Source: Vermamoeba vermiformis (Eukaryota; Tubulinea; Echinamoebida). Taken from it: a DNA stretch of 64,000 bases. The stretch lies in the NCBI GenBank assembly GCA_045837725.1, contig JBEWZL010000243.1, forward strand, positions 1 through 64,000, in the 5' to 3' direction. Shown here piece after piece: positions 1 through 10,747 of the stretch. The notes below the pieces were generated by a model. The model was not told the DNA's origin and ran no database searches. It worked only from the letters and a program-made list of their open reading frames with translations. The number at the start of each line of letters is the position of its first letter. The stretch's first letter is position 1. Position numbers and translations under genes: made by a program.

Positions 1-2069
1 AGCATCCAAACAGTATACTTACACCACTGCTGGTATTTCACAGTGCTTTCAATCATTCCTTTTAGAAACATTAACTTGACGTCGTTTGGAATTCCTTGAA
101 GGGCAACTCCTAGCATGTTCTTCACTGTGAAGGGTTGCTTTTTACTATAGTAAAATATAACGGATTAACATGGATTCATTTGATTAGTGGAATACTTACA
201 CATTTGAGAAGATTTTCGTCAGAGTGAAATGCGTCGTGAGGATGGAGGAAAGATCCTTGAAAGTTTCTCTAGGCAAATTTTTAAACAAAATAGTGCAATC
301 CCCTGTTCACAAGCTGTGTTAGTGTTGCTCCTTGCATCAAAGTCAAAATTCTTACCAAGCTTGTGAACAGCAAGCAGTTGGGATGCCTCCTTGGAAAAAG
401 CAGCCTTTTGTTCTTCTGAAGCTGTTTCATAAGTCACGTTGGCAGCTTTGGCTAGCAAGTCGCACATTTGATCAATCAAAATAACCTTGTCCATTAGGTT
501 AAGCTCCAGAAAGTTCTCTGTGTCGTTTTTCTGCAAGTCCATGCCAACACGAAACAAATCCTGAATCAAAAGTTTAGATCAAGCGGATCAAAACTATTTC
601 TACTTACTGGTTCATCCTTGGGAACTAGCACTTTAACTTGAAATGCTTGCAGCAGCTCCCACAACATGAAGTAGTGCACTACAACAGCACGGTGCTGCCC
701 TAAAAGTTCAAAGGTTAATCAACATAAAACAAGGTTGTGATCGCATACCAATGCAAACAGCATAGCTGATTTCCCCTGTTTGCTTGTGCTGAACAGGCAC
801 AATTGTTGGTGCTCCTTGGCTAGTACTCCACGGAGTGCAGTTCACCATCAAATTTCGCACATGATCTAAGGACAGGGCACGGATGTTGAGACTGCATCCA
901 GAAAGTTAGTTAATACAAACAAATTGAATTAGCAACTTACGCTCGTCCTTTGACAATACTATCAGCAGCAAAGATTGGCTTTGACATTGTGACTGTTGTT
1001 GCACCGTTTTGCAAGTCCTCCTGACAAAATGCAACATTGAAGTGCGGCAACCTAAACAGATATTAATAATTAATTAAAGTTTTTCAATTTCACTTACTTG
1101 AAGCGATTAGGCCGGTTGCAACAAGGATTTGCACAGGGCTCTGTTGTTGGAGTAGTCAAAGTCGTCACTACAGAATAGTTCTCCATGTCCAGCTCAAAAG
1201 TCTGCAAAAAAAAAAAATGATTATCCGTGCATGGAATAAAATGACTATAGGTCGAGGCAGGACTCTATGGCCGGCCATAAAAGAAAAATTAAAAAAAAAA
1301 CTGCCCACACCTGGATTCGAACCTGCTCCAAGCACTGTAGCAGGCAGGACTCTATGGCCAGCCATAGAGGAAAAATAAAAAAAACTGCCCGCACCTGGAT
1401 TCGAACCTGCTCCAGTGCTTTGGAAGGTGGGCCTCTATGGCCGGCCATAAAGAAAATAAAAAAAATTGCCTGCAGCTGGATTCGAACCTGCGCCTTTGAG
1501 GCAAATAGCAGAACTCTATGGCCGGCCATAAAGAAAATAAAAAAAAAACTGCCTGCACCTGGATTCGAACCTGCTCCAAGAACTGCAGCAGCAGGACTCT
1601 ATGGCCGGCCATAGAGGAAAAATAAAAAAAACTGCCCGCAGCTGGATTCGAACCACAATGACAGGTTCGAGTCCCACTGTGGCAATTGATTTTTTTTATT
1701 TTTGTTATGGCCGGCCATAAATTTTGGTCTAAAAGTTGGTTCTCTGATCCGGACTTTTACGCAAGAAAGGCAAAAATTATAATTGATAGGCCATTTATCT
1801 TTATGATTAGATGTAAAATAAGTTAAAATTGCTGCATTTATTAAAAATAAATGTGCGTGATTTTTTCCGGACCAGATTTGATTTTAAAAAACCTTTTAAT
1901 TTTATGCAGCAGGCAAAAATATCTTTAAAAAAACATTGCATAATATAATTAAGATATTTTAATATTATTTAAGCGCTTTGTTATAAAAATTACTTACATC
2001 CGTTGGTAAGTCTGGCAGCTTCTTTTGCACCAAAGTCTGTTGGTGTCGTGTTGCGGATTCTTCAGCCAT
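1..2069 (-). CDS. Unknown spliced protein, 3' end outside window
   Basis: This is a multi-exon gene of unknown function. The first exon begins at ATG 2069 (MAEESATRHQQ...) and ends at a GTAAG donor at 1997. Later exons read 'LPHFNVAFCQEDLQNGATT', 'SLNIRALSLDHVRNLMVNC', 'QHRAVVVHYFMLWELLQAF' and, near the left edge, 'KQPFTVKNMLGVALQGIP'. The exons are separated by short introns with good donors and acceptors, and reading frame is kept across them, which supports a real gene. Intron 1 is unusually long (about 790 bp) because it contains the B-box/palindrome repeat cluster. I recognise no domain, signal peptide or membrane segment. Two cysteine pairs (CANPCC) occur in exon 2. The gene runs off the window at position 1, so total length is unknown. 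It is divergent from the gene starting at 2330, with 260 bp between the starts. Confidence 0.6.
1264..1740. repeat. Cluster of tRNA B-box-like repeats joined by GGCCGGCC palindromes
   Basis: About six units of 80-105 bp lie inside intron 1 of the left-edge gene. Each has a palindrome TATGGCCGGCCATA (near 1266, 1355, 1436, 1517, 1600 and 1706; one copy has CCAGCC), an A/T-rich tract, and on the minus strand GGTTCGAATCC followed by a GC-rich stretch and a run of seven or more T. GGTTCGANTCC is the consensus B box of Pol III tRNA promoters, and a T run is a Pol III terminator. The last unit also has a B box on the plus strand (GGTTCGAGTCC near 1663). No full tRNA cloverleaf can be folded. The spurious protein read 'WIRTC / GFEP' is the known translation artefact of reverse tRNA T-arms. 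Confidence 0.75.
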
Positions 2070-2329
2070 GATGTGAGAGTTGTGGTTGCGAGAGTAAACA
2101 AGCTTAAAAAAAGAAAGAAATTTTTACCGTTACAAGTCGCGCAGATCAAAATTGAACAGCTGTAGAAACACAACAACACCTGCCTTTTACCCTAATTTTG
2201 GTAAGTAATATTAAATGTAAATGTTTTTTATTGATTGCTGGTGTCAGTTCACCAGCAGTTCGTTGTACATGCTTAAATCCGATCCAAAAACTAATTTTTA
2301 TTTTCAAAATTCAGGACTGAGCCAAAAAT

Positions 2330-3550
2330 ATGAACTTTGCTGACAAAATAATTATGCTCTACGCAGGTGAGCATTATTATATTTTTGTTCTGTCATCTGT
2401 CTCGGTGAATCCTGACATCTGGCATTTTTCAGGCAAACCTCCAGGATATAAACCAACCGAGGAGGAGAGTATGTACTTATCTTGTTATTGACACCTGTTT
2501 TACTAATTCTACCTCCTGTAGTAAAGAGGGTGAATGCGCTTGCCCGTGCCAAGTCCAAATCAAAGAAGCAGTCTGAAGGTAATACTGTTGAAATCTTATC
2601 GTTCTTAGTCATTCTAACTGTTGATAATAGAAACTTCTTCTGAGAGTGACCTCAGTGACCGGTTTTCCCCACAAGGAGGTCCCACGAATGCTATTGATGT
2701 GGATGAGGTGCACGACACAGCTTCTATTCCCAACCCTCCAGCCTCCCCTGCGCAATCTCCTCCCCTCATTTTTACTGCAAATGTCAATAGCTCCAAATTA
2801 ATTGCGGAAATGCAGAAAAAATTCACCAACTTGGAAGTTATTGACTTGCAGTAAGTACAAATATTGTTAAATTGAATGTATGCTAATTGCTTGTTTTAGT
2901 GATCCAAATGGAATTTACCACGTACTGCAGCCATACGCTATGCAAAGCATTGTGCAAATTCCTGTAAGTATTTCTTTTAGTTTTTTAATGCAATGCAATA
3001 GACACAAGGCTAACCGCACAAATGACAGGTAATTAATTCTGCAAGGATTTCTGTTACTGTTCAAGGGCTTTATGAGTGCTTCAAGTTGTTTAAGCACAAT
3101 CCAAACATCGACGTGGTTATGTTGCAAAAACATCAAGAAAAGATCGTGCGCAAAGAGCCAGCAAAAGATTTACTTGGTTGGCAATTGGTAAGTAACTTTA
3201 TTTTTACTTCAAATATAAGCTTATATTTAAATTACATGACTTTACAGGGGGAAAAAAGCACAACCTTAGTTTCTGCCGAGATTGCGCACCATCTGTTCCA
3301 CATTTTGCCATACTTATGGGTGATGGAGAAATCAAAGCCAATTTGCTTGAAGTTTCTTCGTGATTTTCTTAAGGATGGAAAAAGGCTCCTGCTACTTGAC
3401 TCTGCCAACAATTTTGATATCAACGACTATTCCTCCCCTGTTTCCGTTGCGACTCTTGTTAAATTAATTCTTGAAGATCAGGCACAAGCAATAATAGAGG
3501 ATATCAAGAACACATATGACAATGTAGATCTGAGCATGTATTCTCTGTAA
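2330..3550 (+). CDS. Unknown spliced protein, about 291 residues
   Basis: Seven exons (2330-2366, 2433-2468, 2522-2578, 2631-2850, 2900-2963, 3029-3187, 3248-3550) join in frame to give about 291 residues, from MNFADKIIMLYAGKPPGYK to ...NVDLSMYSL with TAA at 3550. Residues 25-90 are polar and low complexity (lysine/serine-rich, then acidic and proline-rich). The C-terminal two thirds look globular (...HVLQPYAMQSIVQIP..., KEPAKDLLGWQL..., LFHILPYLWVMEK). No family is recognised. Introns are 49-66 nt with canonical ends. The first ATG after a stretch lacking other in-frame starts was chosen. The gene is complete and is the last conventional gene before the repeat-rich block. Confidence 0.7.
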
Positions 3551-3776
3551 ATAAATGAAGTTCATGCAAATTTCTTTTTGTTGGATCAGGCCTTTTTGGA
3601 ACCTGTGGCAGTGCACAGGATAGAATAGAATATGATAGAATAGAATATACATGAAGGGATAGCAATATTTGGCATTAACATGGTGAGAGTTTGAGAATTT
3701 GGAAGAGGCGGGATCTGCTCAGCAGAAATGTTAAGTTCAAGTTGCAAGAAGACAACCAAACAGCAAATTTCGAATA

Positions 3777-4107
3777 TTATGGCTGGTCATAAAGATAGAC
3801 ATTATGCCATGATAAACTTGCAATTGAACCCAGGACTTTGGCAGGAGTCAATTTATGGCTGGCCATAAAGTAAAAATAAGATATTTGCCCACACCTGGAA
3901 TTGAACCTGCGCCAGTGTTGCAGCAACTCTATGGCTGGCCATAGAGGGAAAATAAAAAACTGCCCACACTTGGATTTGAACCTGCGCCTGGATTCAAACC
4001 ACGATGACAGGTTCGAGTCCCACTGTGGCCATAGATTTTTTTTATTTCTGTTATGGCTGGCCATAGACAAACAACGAAATTGCCCACACCATGCTTCTCA
4101 GGCCTAA
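3777..4107. repeat. Second B-box/palindrome repeat cluster
   Basis: This is the same repeat family as at 1264-1740, with the palindrome here mostly TATGGCTGGCCATA (near 3779, 3854, 3930 and 4050). Minus-strand B-box-like motifs lie near 3897 and 3970, and a plus-strand GGTTCGAGTCCCACTGTGG copy near 4009 is followed by a T-rich run. The terminal unit matches the terminal unit of the first cluster almost word for word, so the clusters share an ancestor including the inverted last B box. 3551-3776 and 4108-4370 hold nothing I recognise. Confidence 0.7.
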
Positions 4108-4370
4108 TTTGTCACCACACCATTTACAAGCTTCATTTTAATGCAGCTTTTATTAGATGAAAATCAAACCAACTACACTAAGGCAATATTAAACACTTTG
4201 CCTGCAACGCAGTCAATGCATCACTTGCATAAGCCACAAAGCCATCTGCAAAAATCCATCAGCCCAATCACAGTATGTAAGTACTGTCAGAGCTCGCTTT
4301 GACACGGAATTCAAATTGGTCACTCCAGAACTACCCCAGTGCATCTGTGCCATGGTTGCAAAGTTAACCC

Positions 4371-4570
4371 CCTTGTTGACCAAGTTTGACCAGACCCCGT
4401 CCGCGCCACGGGGACGCCCCCTTGTTGACCAAGTTTGACCAGACCCCCGTCCGCGCCACAGGGACGCCTCCTTGTTGACCAAGTTTGACCAGACCCCCGT
4501 CCGCGCCACGGGGACGCCTCCTTGTTGACCAAGTTTGACCAGACCCCCGTCCGCGCCACGGGGACGCCCC
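4371..4570. repeat. 50-bp satellite, four copies
   Basis: Four head-to-tail copies of a 49-50 bp GC-rich unit start at about 4372, 4421, 4471 and 4521. The shared core is CTTGTTGACCAAGTTTGACC followed by AGACCCCCGTCCGCGCCAC and GGGGACGCC. Copies differ at only a few bases, so the array is young. Long open frames here on the minus strand are a by-product of the repeat. Confidence 0.85.
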
Positions 4571-4644
4571 TGTAAAAAAAGTTAAAAAGTTAAACCCTAA
4601 AGTGGAAGTTAGCCCTACATAGTATACTAATATTACCTTGAACA

Positions 4645-4910
4645 ATCTCGGTCACTGCACCGAGATTCAGATGACGTTAGATCGGCGCGCTGAGTCTCGC
4701 GCTGGAACGACGCTGAATGTCATTTGGCGCGTGTTGGTATGTTGCAAATAATGTTTCAAAAGAATAACTCGACCGTTGCGGTAGAAAATAGCTAAATCCA
4801 TAAGATGGTTCAAAATAACTCGCGCTGAAACGACTGAGTCGTGGCGCGTAACTATCAGCTGTTAATAGACGATAGTTAATAAATACTTCGACCCTTGTGG
4901 TCGATCTGTT
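4645..4910. repeat. Hairpin array A
   Basis: Five consecutive stem-loops with short spacers. (1) 4645-4666, ATCTCGGT/ACCGAGAT around a CACTGC loop. (2) 4698-4731, CGCGC/GCGCG closing an inner AACGAC/GTCATT stem with one mismatch. (3) near 4769-4785, a decayed TCGACC/GGTAGA hairpin. (4) 4821-4848, CGCGC/GCGCG closing a perfect inner ACGAC/GTCGT stem. (5) 4888-4904, TCGACC/GGTCGA around CTTGT, followed by TCTGTT. The same ordered modules recur at 15040-15411 in the same orientation. On the minus strand a donor-like AAG|GTAATATTAG lies just downstream of hairpin 1. Confidence 0.75.
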
Positions 4911-5378
4911 TTACTCTGGAAAAAAACTGACACAGATCAAAACGCGCGCAATTATCTTGTCTTTCAATCGAATCCTTTATTAGTAAATAAACAATTAATG
5001 CTGTAAATATTCATTTTTGGCACGTATTCAGGAGAAAGCACGAGAAAGAAGAAAGATCCGTTCCGTACTTTTCTTAATCCGGACAATTATTGAGCGATAA
5101 TTAAAAACCCTAATACCAAAAACTTTCACCCTAACCTCTGACCCTTACCGAACACATTAAACCAATTCAAAGATCCGATGGCAATCTCTGGCTGGTTTTT
5201 TTTGGCCTAAATTTTTAGTTAGTTCGGTTTTTGTCAAACCAAAAATAAATCGTTCTTATTCATCTCATCCTTCAACAGGCAACACGTCGTTCAAGACGTT
5301 TGCCACCAAGTTTATATTTGTATTTTATTTTTTTTTCTCTCATCTAATCCCACCCACAATAAGGTAAGCAGCATTTTC
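4911..5378. other. A/T-rich stretch without recognised gene
   Basis: I see no open frame with coding character and no clear repeat here. It lies between hairpin array A and the CTT-loop hairpins. A splice-donor-like GGTAAGCAGC is present at about 5363 on the plus strand. Confidence 0.5.
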
Positions 5379-5606
5379 GCTCGTTCTTAACGAGCAAAAC
5401 CGTGGTTCGGGGCCAATTTAATTTTATATTAAATCATTTTAAAATTCTTTGCCTCTCTTACCACGGGCTTCTGGGTGGTCTTACCTCCCTCGTGTGCGTC
5501 GCGGTCTTACCGCTTGTCTTACACAGTCCTTGACTGCACCCTTGCCCTACCAGTCCTTGACTGATAGACAGTCTAACCGTCAAATTGATTACAGGCGGTC
5601 TTACCG
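5379..5606. repeat. Run of small hairpins sharing a CTT loop
   Basis: Several unrelated stems all close the same three-base loop CTT (AAG on the minus strand). The best is 5379-5395 GCTCGTT-CTT-AACGAGC, flanked by TTTT/AAAA that extends the stem past one bulged base. Others are GCGGT-CTT-ACCGC (5501-5513), CAGTC-CTT-GACTG (twice, near 5524 and 5551), GGCGGT-CTT-ACCGTC near 5594, and short GGT-CTT-ACC and TGT-CTT-ACA forms. On the minus strand most units read GGTAAGACC, which also resembles a splice donor. The stems differ while the loop is constant. Confidence 0.6.
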
Positions 5607-5676
5607 TCAAACAAACAAATCTTGTAATTTTTTTTTTATTCAAATAAAAGTTGTAATCAACAAAAAACCTGCGTTT

Positions 5677-6878
5677 CTATTCTATTTCTTTGTTTAAAGA
5701 AAAAATTGAATCTTCGAGGTCGACATCTAACTCTTCCTTGTACTCATCGAGGTCTTCAGGTAATATTATGCTCGTATCTATCGATTCTTTTCATTAGTAA
5801 ATTAGTAATTTGTTATTTATATTTTGTATTACTTACTATCACTTAGTAATTCTTTTATTGTTAGATCTGGTTCATCTAATACGAATTGCTCCAACAAAGG
5901 AATTCTCATCTCGCATCTCTTTCTTTGTTCACGACGCTCTTTAATTCCTTTTTCTAATTGGACTAAGTCTCTCAAAAGTTGGTGAATCTGGCGTTGTTTT
6001 TTAAGGTAAACGTCCTTGTAGAACTGCCGTTCTTGTTCTAACAGTTCTTTTGCAGCACGGTGAGCGGCTGAAACCACCAAAGGCAGCATCTCCTCGTCGT
6101 AAGTCACGAAGTGATTATTGTACTTGATTAGGTAAGTGAGTTCCTGGCTCATCTTCTTTTTGTCGGCAAGTACTACCGGGGCAACATCGTCGATGCAAAC
6201 CACGACGGGTATGGATAGAACAGAGAATTCCTCTCTCAATTCCGTGGCCAGATCGACAAAAGTTTGCCAGCCCTCGAGAAAAGTAAGTTGATCACCGTAA
6301 CAATTGAATTTTGTACGTACCTGATTAGTCCTAACCATTCGTAGCATCTCATTAACCGTCGATAACGCGAAGCCACGCCAGACAGGACTAATAGTGTCCA
6401 CGTCAAACCTAACCCTGAGGCGGTACATTGACTTGTGGACCTTGTGAACGATGAGGGCTCCGAACTTTGCAACAGCAAAAGAATCGGAAAAATATTGGTT
6501 ACCATCTTTGTCTACGGCCCAATAATAACCGTAAGTACTATTTTGTAACCCGTCGATTAAGCTAAAGAAAACAAATATTAATACCGATTCATAAGTATAT
6601 TAATATTACTTACTTGAAGGAATTTTTGGTCGGATTAAACCTAAACACACGTTAAAATTATCGTCTAATAGATTTTGTTATTACAGGGAGATTTGCACAT
6701 CCAAGAACACCGATGGATCTTTCGTCAAGTCAATAGTATTCCTTTTTTTAAAGCGAAATAAGAAAGGGCCATCGTAATTAACAGCACATACCCTGCCATT
6801 ATGGTCTTTAACAATAAAACAAGTAGAAAGTGCTAGGTTTTGCAGAATTTGTCGGTAAAAACGATATTTTTGCAGCCT
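5677..6878 (-). CDS. Unknown spliced protein of the accessory block
   Basis: Exons from about 6878 to the TAG at 5677 keep one frame across introns with GTAATA/GTAAGT donors and TTTAG-like acceptors, giving roughly 330 residues. It starts ...RLQKYRFYRQILQNLALST..., continues with YGYYWAVDKDGNQYFSDSF and MYRLRVRFDVDTISP, has a charged coiled-coil-like segment (LLEQERQFYKDVYLKKQRQ...) and ends in an acidic tail (...LDVDLEDSIFSLNKEIE). No family is recognised. The 5' end is unclear because no ATG opens the first exon. It could be the 3' part of the gene at 6903-8413, joined by a poor-consensus intron of about 45 nt, or it may have lost its start. It lies inside the block bracketed by the hairpin arrays. 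Confidence 0.5.
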
Positions 6879-6902
6879 CTTTATTTTTACGATTACAATT
6901 AC

Positions 6903-8413
6903 TTAATTTGAACGACGTAACACCGGTTTACCATTTTCAAGGTTGATGGTAATACCAGGTGCGACGATGTGGAAGAATTCCTGCACCTTTTCGTCGATCC
7001 GATCCACCGTGAAATTCGAAAGCAAGACATTAGCATCGTGTAAACTCACCATTCCTGCGTTGTCGTTGGCAGAGTTATCGAGGTGATACACTGTCGAGAG
7101 GATAGGCTTGGGCTTCGGAACTCTGGCGCCTTGGCCATCCAATACTTGGTAAACGTAGTCCGAATCCAATTGAAGGATCCACCACAACAAGTTTTTGGAC
7201 AAGTATATGGCTGCGTAAAATCTATCTGCCATATAATAGTGTCCTAATGTAGGATGGCAGCGACAAATAACCCTGATTAGTAAGGTGAGTTAAGTTATAT
7301 AACCGAGATAACGTACGTGGCATTAACCAGCGATTTCAGGTATCGTTGTTCTTCTTCTTTCTCGTTTCCCAGCAAAGAAAAAGAGTCATCTTCGATTATC
7401 TCAGACTGCTGCTGATCCTTCTCAGCAACCTTGCTGAATTTGGAAGGTTCGTCTCCTTCTGGAGGAGATTCGGCCTTTCTTTTGCTTTGGATCGAAGTCA
7501 AGCTTGCTCGAACTCCCAATGTCTTCTTCTTCGCGGTCGAAGAAGCACCTTCCTTCGAGTCTTGTTCGAAGGTCAGTTCGGTTAGCTTCCTCTGGACTTT
7601 CTTTTTTTGCTCCAAAGGAGGACTCGTCGGATCTTCTACGTCTATGGGACGAGAACACGATCTGTCCTTCTGAGGAGTAGAGTCTGAAGAGGAAGTAACC
7701 TTGCTTATGCTCACGTAAAAAGATCTGCCGGGAGAATGGTACGGTTGGGTAAGTGCCGAGGCCTTCAATTCCTCATCGGACACTTGAGACAGAGCAGCTT
7801 GATAACTGGTATCTGGCAGGTTGTTTTCGAGAGATAGATCCAGTGCAGACGCTTCTTCGGCTCTGGGCTTAATGTCTTCTTCGGCCTCCTCTTCGATCGC
7901 ATCCACGCGTGTGTCGAAGTCCTCTTCGAAGCAGCTGTCTTCGTACTTTATCACCAGCTTCATTTCTTCGTTGTCGTAATCCAGCTCCAAGCCTTCGAGG
8001 TAATTGACGAATTCTTCTGCCGTGCTCACGTATTCATTGATTGTTTTTTTCCCGTTAGCTCTGCTGATCCATGCGTGCAAGATGGAGTTGACCTCTTCTA
8101 GTTAATTGGTCTTCAATATGGACTTGGCAGGTGAAGCGTCAGTAGTCCAGTGGTTGATTTGAAGACCTTTGGGTACCTTTGCAGGAGAAGGTTTGTCGGG
8201 TACGTACTTATTCACCCTGGAAAGTAACGAATTAACGCTTATTCCCAGCAATTCTGCTATTGCAAAGCTGTTAAGCCAATGCTTTTGCCCGTCAGAGGTT
8301 GCCAAGTGGAAGTGACCGTGCTGAGAGTCGCACCAGCAAGAGTAAGTTTCTTTTCTAGTTTAGAGTAAGAAAATAATGGTGTAATTCATTTACACTTACT
8401 TATCAAAGCTCAT
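6903..8413 (-). CDS. Unknown accessory gene, possibly a DNA-binding-type N-terminus; probably broken
   Basis: The start is ATG 8413 in a 14-nt first exon. A GTAAGTG intron leads to MSFDKKETYSCWCDSQHG... and a segment HWLNSFAIAELLGISVNS that resembles a small helix-turn-helix-like or KilA-N/Bro-like start, though this is only a resemblance. A long acidic, serine-rich middle region follows (about 7990-7330, many E/D/S/K), and after a 44-nt intron a C-terminal segment CRCHPTLGHYYMADRFYAA...DYVYQVLDGQG ending at 6903. The frame is not continuous as read, so this is either a decayed gene or has an unrecognised intron. It starts 144 bp from, and divergent to, the endonuclease gene at 8557, suggesting a shared promoter. 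Confidence 0.45.
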
Positions 8414-8556
8414 GTGTGTTATCGGTTCTTTTGTTAGTTAAATAAAGCGATTTTTCCAACCGACAATAAATGCAGAAGTTTGCAGTTTTTGGAAGATGAT
8501 TTTTTGTTTCGAACAATACGTGGTTAATACAGCATTTATTTCGTACGCTTGACAAC

Positions 8557-10116
8557 ATGAGTAAGTGATATAGCTTTTTTTTAACAATAGTTAATCAATG
8601 CTGTTTGTAGATGAAAAAAACCTGGCATCGCTGATCTGACAACAAGAAAAAGCTGAAGCTCGGAAAGATGATTATGGTGGAAAGTATAAAAAATTAGTGC
8701 AACGCCTGATGCAACATGAAACAATATCCTTTCACGACTTCTATTTTCCTGAGGTAAGTGTTCGTAATTCTGCCAGTTATTTTTTACGTTTAATTTGTCA
8801 TTAAAGCAAGTCAAATGTTTAATTGGTAATTTACATTATTAGCATTTAGTAGTCAATATCGATCAAAACTACAGAATGCGATCAATTCGAGACTGCAAAT
8901 TTGCACACAATTATCGACTGTCAGTTTGATTGACTTCATTTTCGATCAGAAAGAAACCAACGAGATGGATGTAAAGCTCTGGACTCCTTACGAGGCGAAG
9001 CACATCATGGCCTCGCTGTACACCATGCGAAGACTCCCGTGCAGCAATCCGCTTTCTTTGAACGTGAACGAGTGGCGTTACCAAGTTGCCAAGTTCATGT
9101 TCTTGACCGAGTTCAGGCGAGTCATCGCAGACCGTGTCGTGGACAAGGAATCTGGTTGCAGGATTTTGATACGTAATGCCTGTCCCAACATTTGGTACGA
9201 CAAGGAGGGCTACGCGACCGCCAGCTTCACTTACTACAACCTGCGCTTTCGCCTTCGAGTGTCTCATTTGGTGATGTTTTGGCATCGACGAGATAGGCCA
9301 GGACCTTGGGCAGTCGACGAAAGCGGTAGATTCTTGTTGGAGCCGGACCAACCCAGAGCCAAGATTGACCTCAGCCACTTGTGCCACGTCAAACTCTGCA
9401 CCAACGAGGATCACCTCGAATGGGAGTTGACGGAAGTGAACGCCGAGCGAAACAAGTGCATCGTGAAAGGCCGTTGCATTGGTCACGTTCACCCCGTCAC
9501 AAAAAAGAGACTCAGGAGCTGCATCTTCCACCCTTCAATTAAGAACAATCAACTCGGAGAGTACGAAGATATGGACTCCCATTTCCAGCGTTTCCTCGCT
9601 TCAATTCGTCCTCTCGACTTGAACAGATACCGGCGCAATCTCAAAAACCAGATGGTTGCTCATTCCGAACAGTCGGCCAAGCGTTGGTACTCCAGTGCCA
9701 TGCAGCTCATTCGCCTGGTACCTCTTTCTCCGTACAAAATGTTCAATGACGACAAAACGGAGAAATTTTGGCTCAAGGAGCTGAAACTGAACGATCAACT
9801 GGAAGATCAATCAGTTGACTCTGACGACGATGATGGTTCTCAGCCTGATTCTTCCAAATCCAATTCTGCACTTCACTCTGATATGGGCACACTACCCTTG
9901 ATGCCTGACGACGATGATGGTGAATCTGAGCCTATGGATACCGAAGATATTGTGTACGATTCGGAAGCAACAGTAGATGGAGGAGATGATGACAGTGTAA
10001 TCTACTTGTACAGCGATGAAGAGCAGGATTCGAACGACTCTGATTCTGATTACTACTGCGACAGCGACGTTAGCTTTGACTCCGCTGATGAAAGAAGCGA
10101 CTCAAATGATTGTTGA
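8557..10116 (+). CDS. His-Me finger endonuclease (I-PpoI-like zinc-binding motif)
   Basis: The solid coding exon runs from about 8845 to 10116. It carries the signature of the zinc-binding His-Cys box homing endonuclease family: SHLCHVKLCTNEDHLEWE at about 9373-9426, then NAERNKC, then GRCIGHVHP and a final C...FH. This matches the I-PpoI order S-H-L-C-H-x3-C-x4-H-L...N-x2-R-x2-C. In that family the first His is the general base and the Asn binds the metal; both are present, and the zinc Cys/His set looks intact. The C-terminus (about 9820-10110) is a long D/E/S-rich tail, unusual for the family. Two short upstream exons (8557-8560, 8611-8753) appear to supply the start, but that part does not read through cleanly. 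The gene is free-standing, not inside a group I intron, and sits in the hairpin-bracketed block. Confidence 0.7.
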
Positions 10117-10258
10117 TTTCCAATTATTGGATTATTTGTATTCTTATTTTAGTAAAATATTTTTTCTATCATGAACTTACATCGACATTCATGTACTTAG
10201 TTTAAAGTGCTCTCTTGGTCTCCATTCATGGATACTTAGTCGTCACCACTGAAATCAC

Positions 10259-10705
10259 GTGTTAATAACATTGTTGCAGATTAATGGCTTCTCGTACAAA
10301 GTTGTGGAAATGTTTTGCACTTCACCAAACGAGCTCAAGCATGCCCTCTCAAATATTCACAATACTGATGATGGGCTAGCTGCTGCAACCCAGCTGATGG
10401 ATCACCTTATCAATACTGTACGCAGAGTACATCCGACACATGAAGAAAGCAACATTGATATCGCGCGTAAAGAATTAGCTCGACTCAAGCAAAATCTTTA
10501 TAATTGTAATAGCTTTTACATTAATCTGAGGCAGTTCACACAATGCAGACCTGTGCAGTGCATGGATGGTAAATGCTGCTTGAGTCCTGTAAGTTGTAAT
10601 CAATCAATGTTGTACAAGGTCACTGTGAATGTGGGTCATCCAAGTGATGGCAGGCTGGTCATTAATGCCCAGCCTGAAACTGCTATGAGGTACACAAGTG
10701 CATAA
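10259..10705 (+). CDS. Unknown small cysteine-containing ORF
   Basis: This open frame of about 148 codons probably begins as an exon after the acceptor TTGTTGCAG at 10279 (INGFSYKVVEMFCTSPNEL...) and ends with TAA at 10705 (...MRYTSA). It is rich in helix formers in the first half and has a C-x3-C-x4-CC-x4-C cluster (CRPVQCMDGKCCLSPVSC). It lies just downstream of the endonuclease gene on the same strand. A 10-bp inverted repeat (GTCACCACTG near 10241, CAGTGGTGAC near 10713) flanks it. No family is recognised. It may be a second exon set of the endonuclease transcript or a separate gene. Confidence 0.4.
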   Translation: MLITLLQINGFSYKVVEMFCTSPNELKHALSNIHNTDDGLAAATQLMDHLINTVRRVHPTHEESNIDIARKELARLKQNLYNCNSFYINLRQFTQCRPVQCMDGKCCLSPVSCNQSMLYKVTVNVGHPSDGRLVINAQPETAMRYTSA

Positions 10706-10747
10706 AATTGTTGCAGTGGTGACAGTGAATATTTCAATTCCCGTACA

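Noticed and set aside
1267-1614. 115-codon plus-strand frame (and minus-strand partners) through the B-box repeats
   Set aside because: It is pure repeat translation. The WIRTC/GFEP words come from reversed tRNA T-arm sequence, and it lies in an intron.
1300-1690. Functional tRNA genes at the GGTTCGAATCC motifs
   Set aside because: No acceptor stem, D-arm or anticodon arm can be formed; only the B box and a T-run are present.
4213-4645. Overlapping minus-strand frames rich in RGADGGLVKLGQQ-type repeats
   Set aside because: They are generated by the 50-bp satellite, with no splice signals or unique sequence.
8911-9531. 206-codon minus-strand frame
   Set aside because: It is antisense to the endonuclease gene, whose zinc-binding motif is unmistakable on the plus strand.
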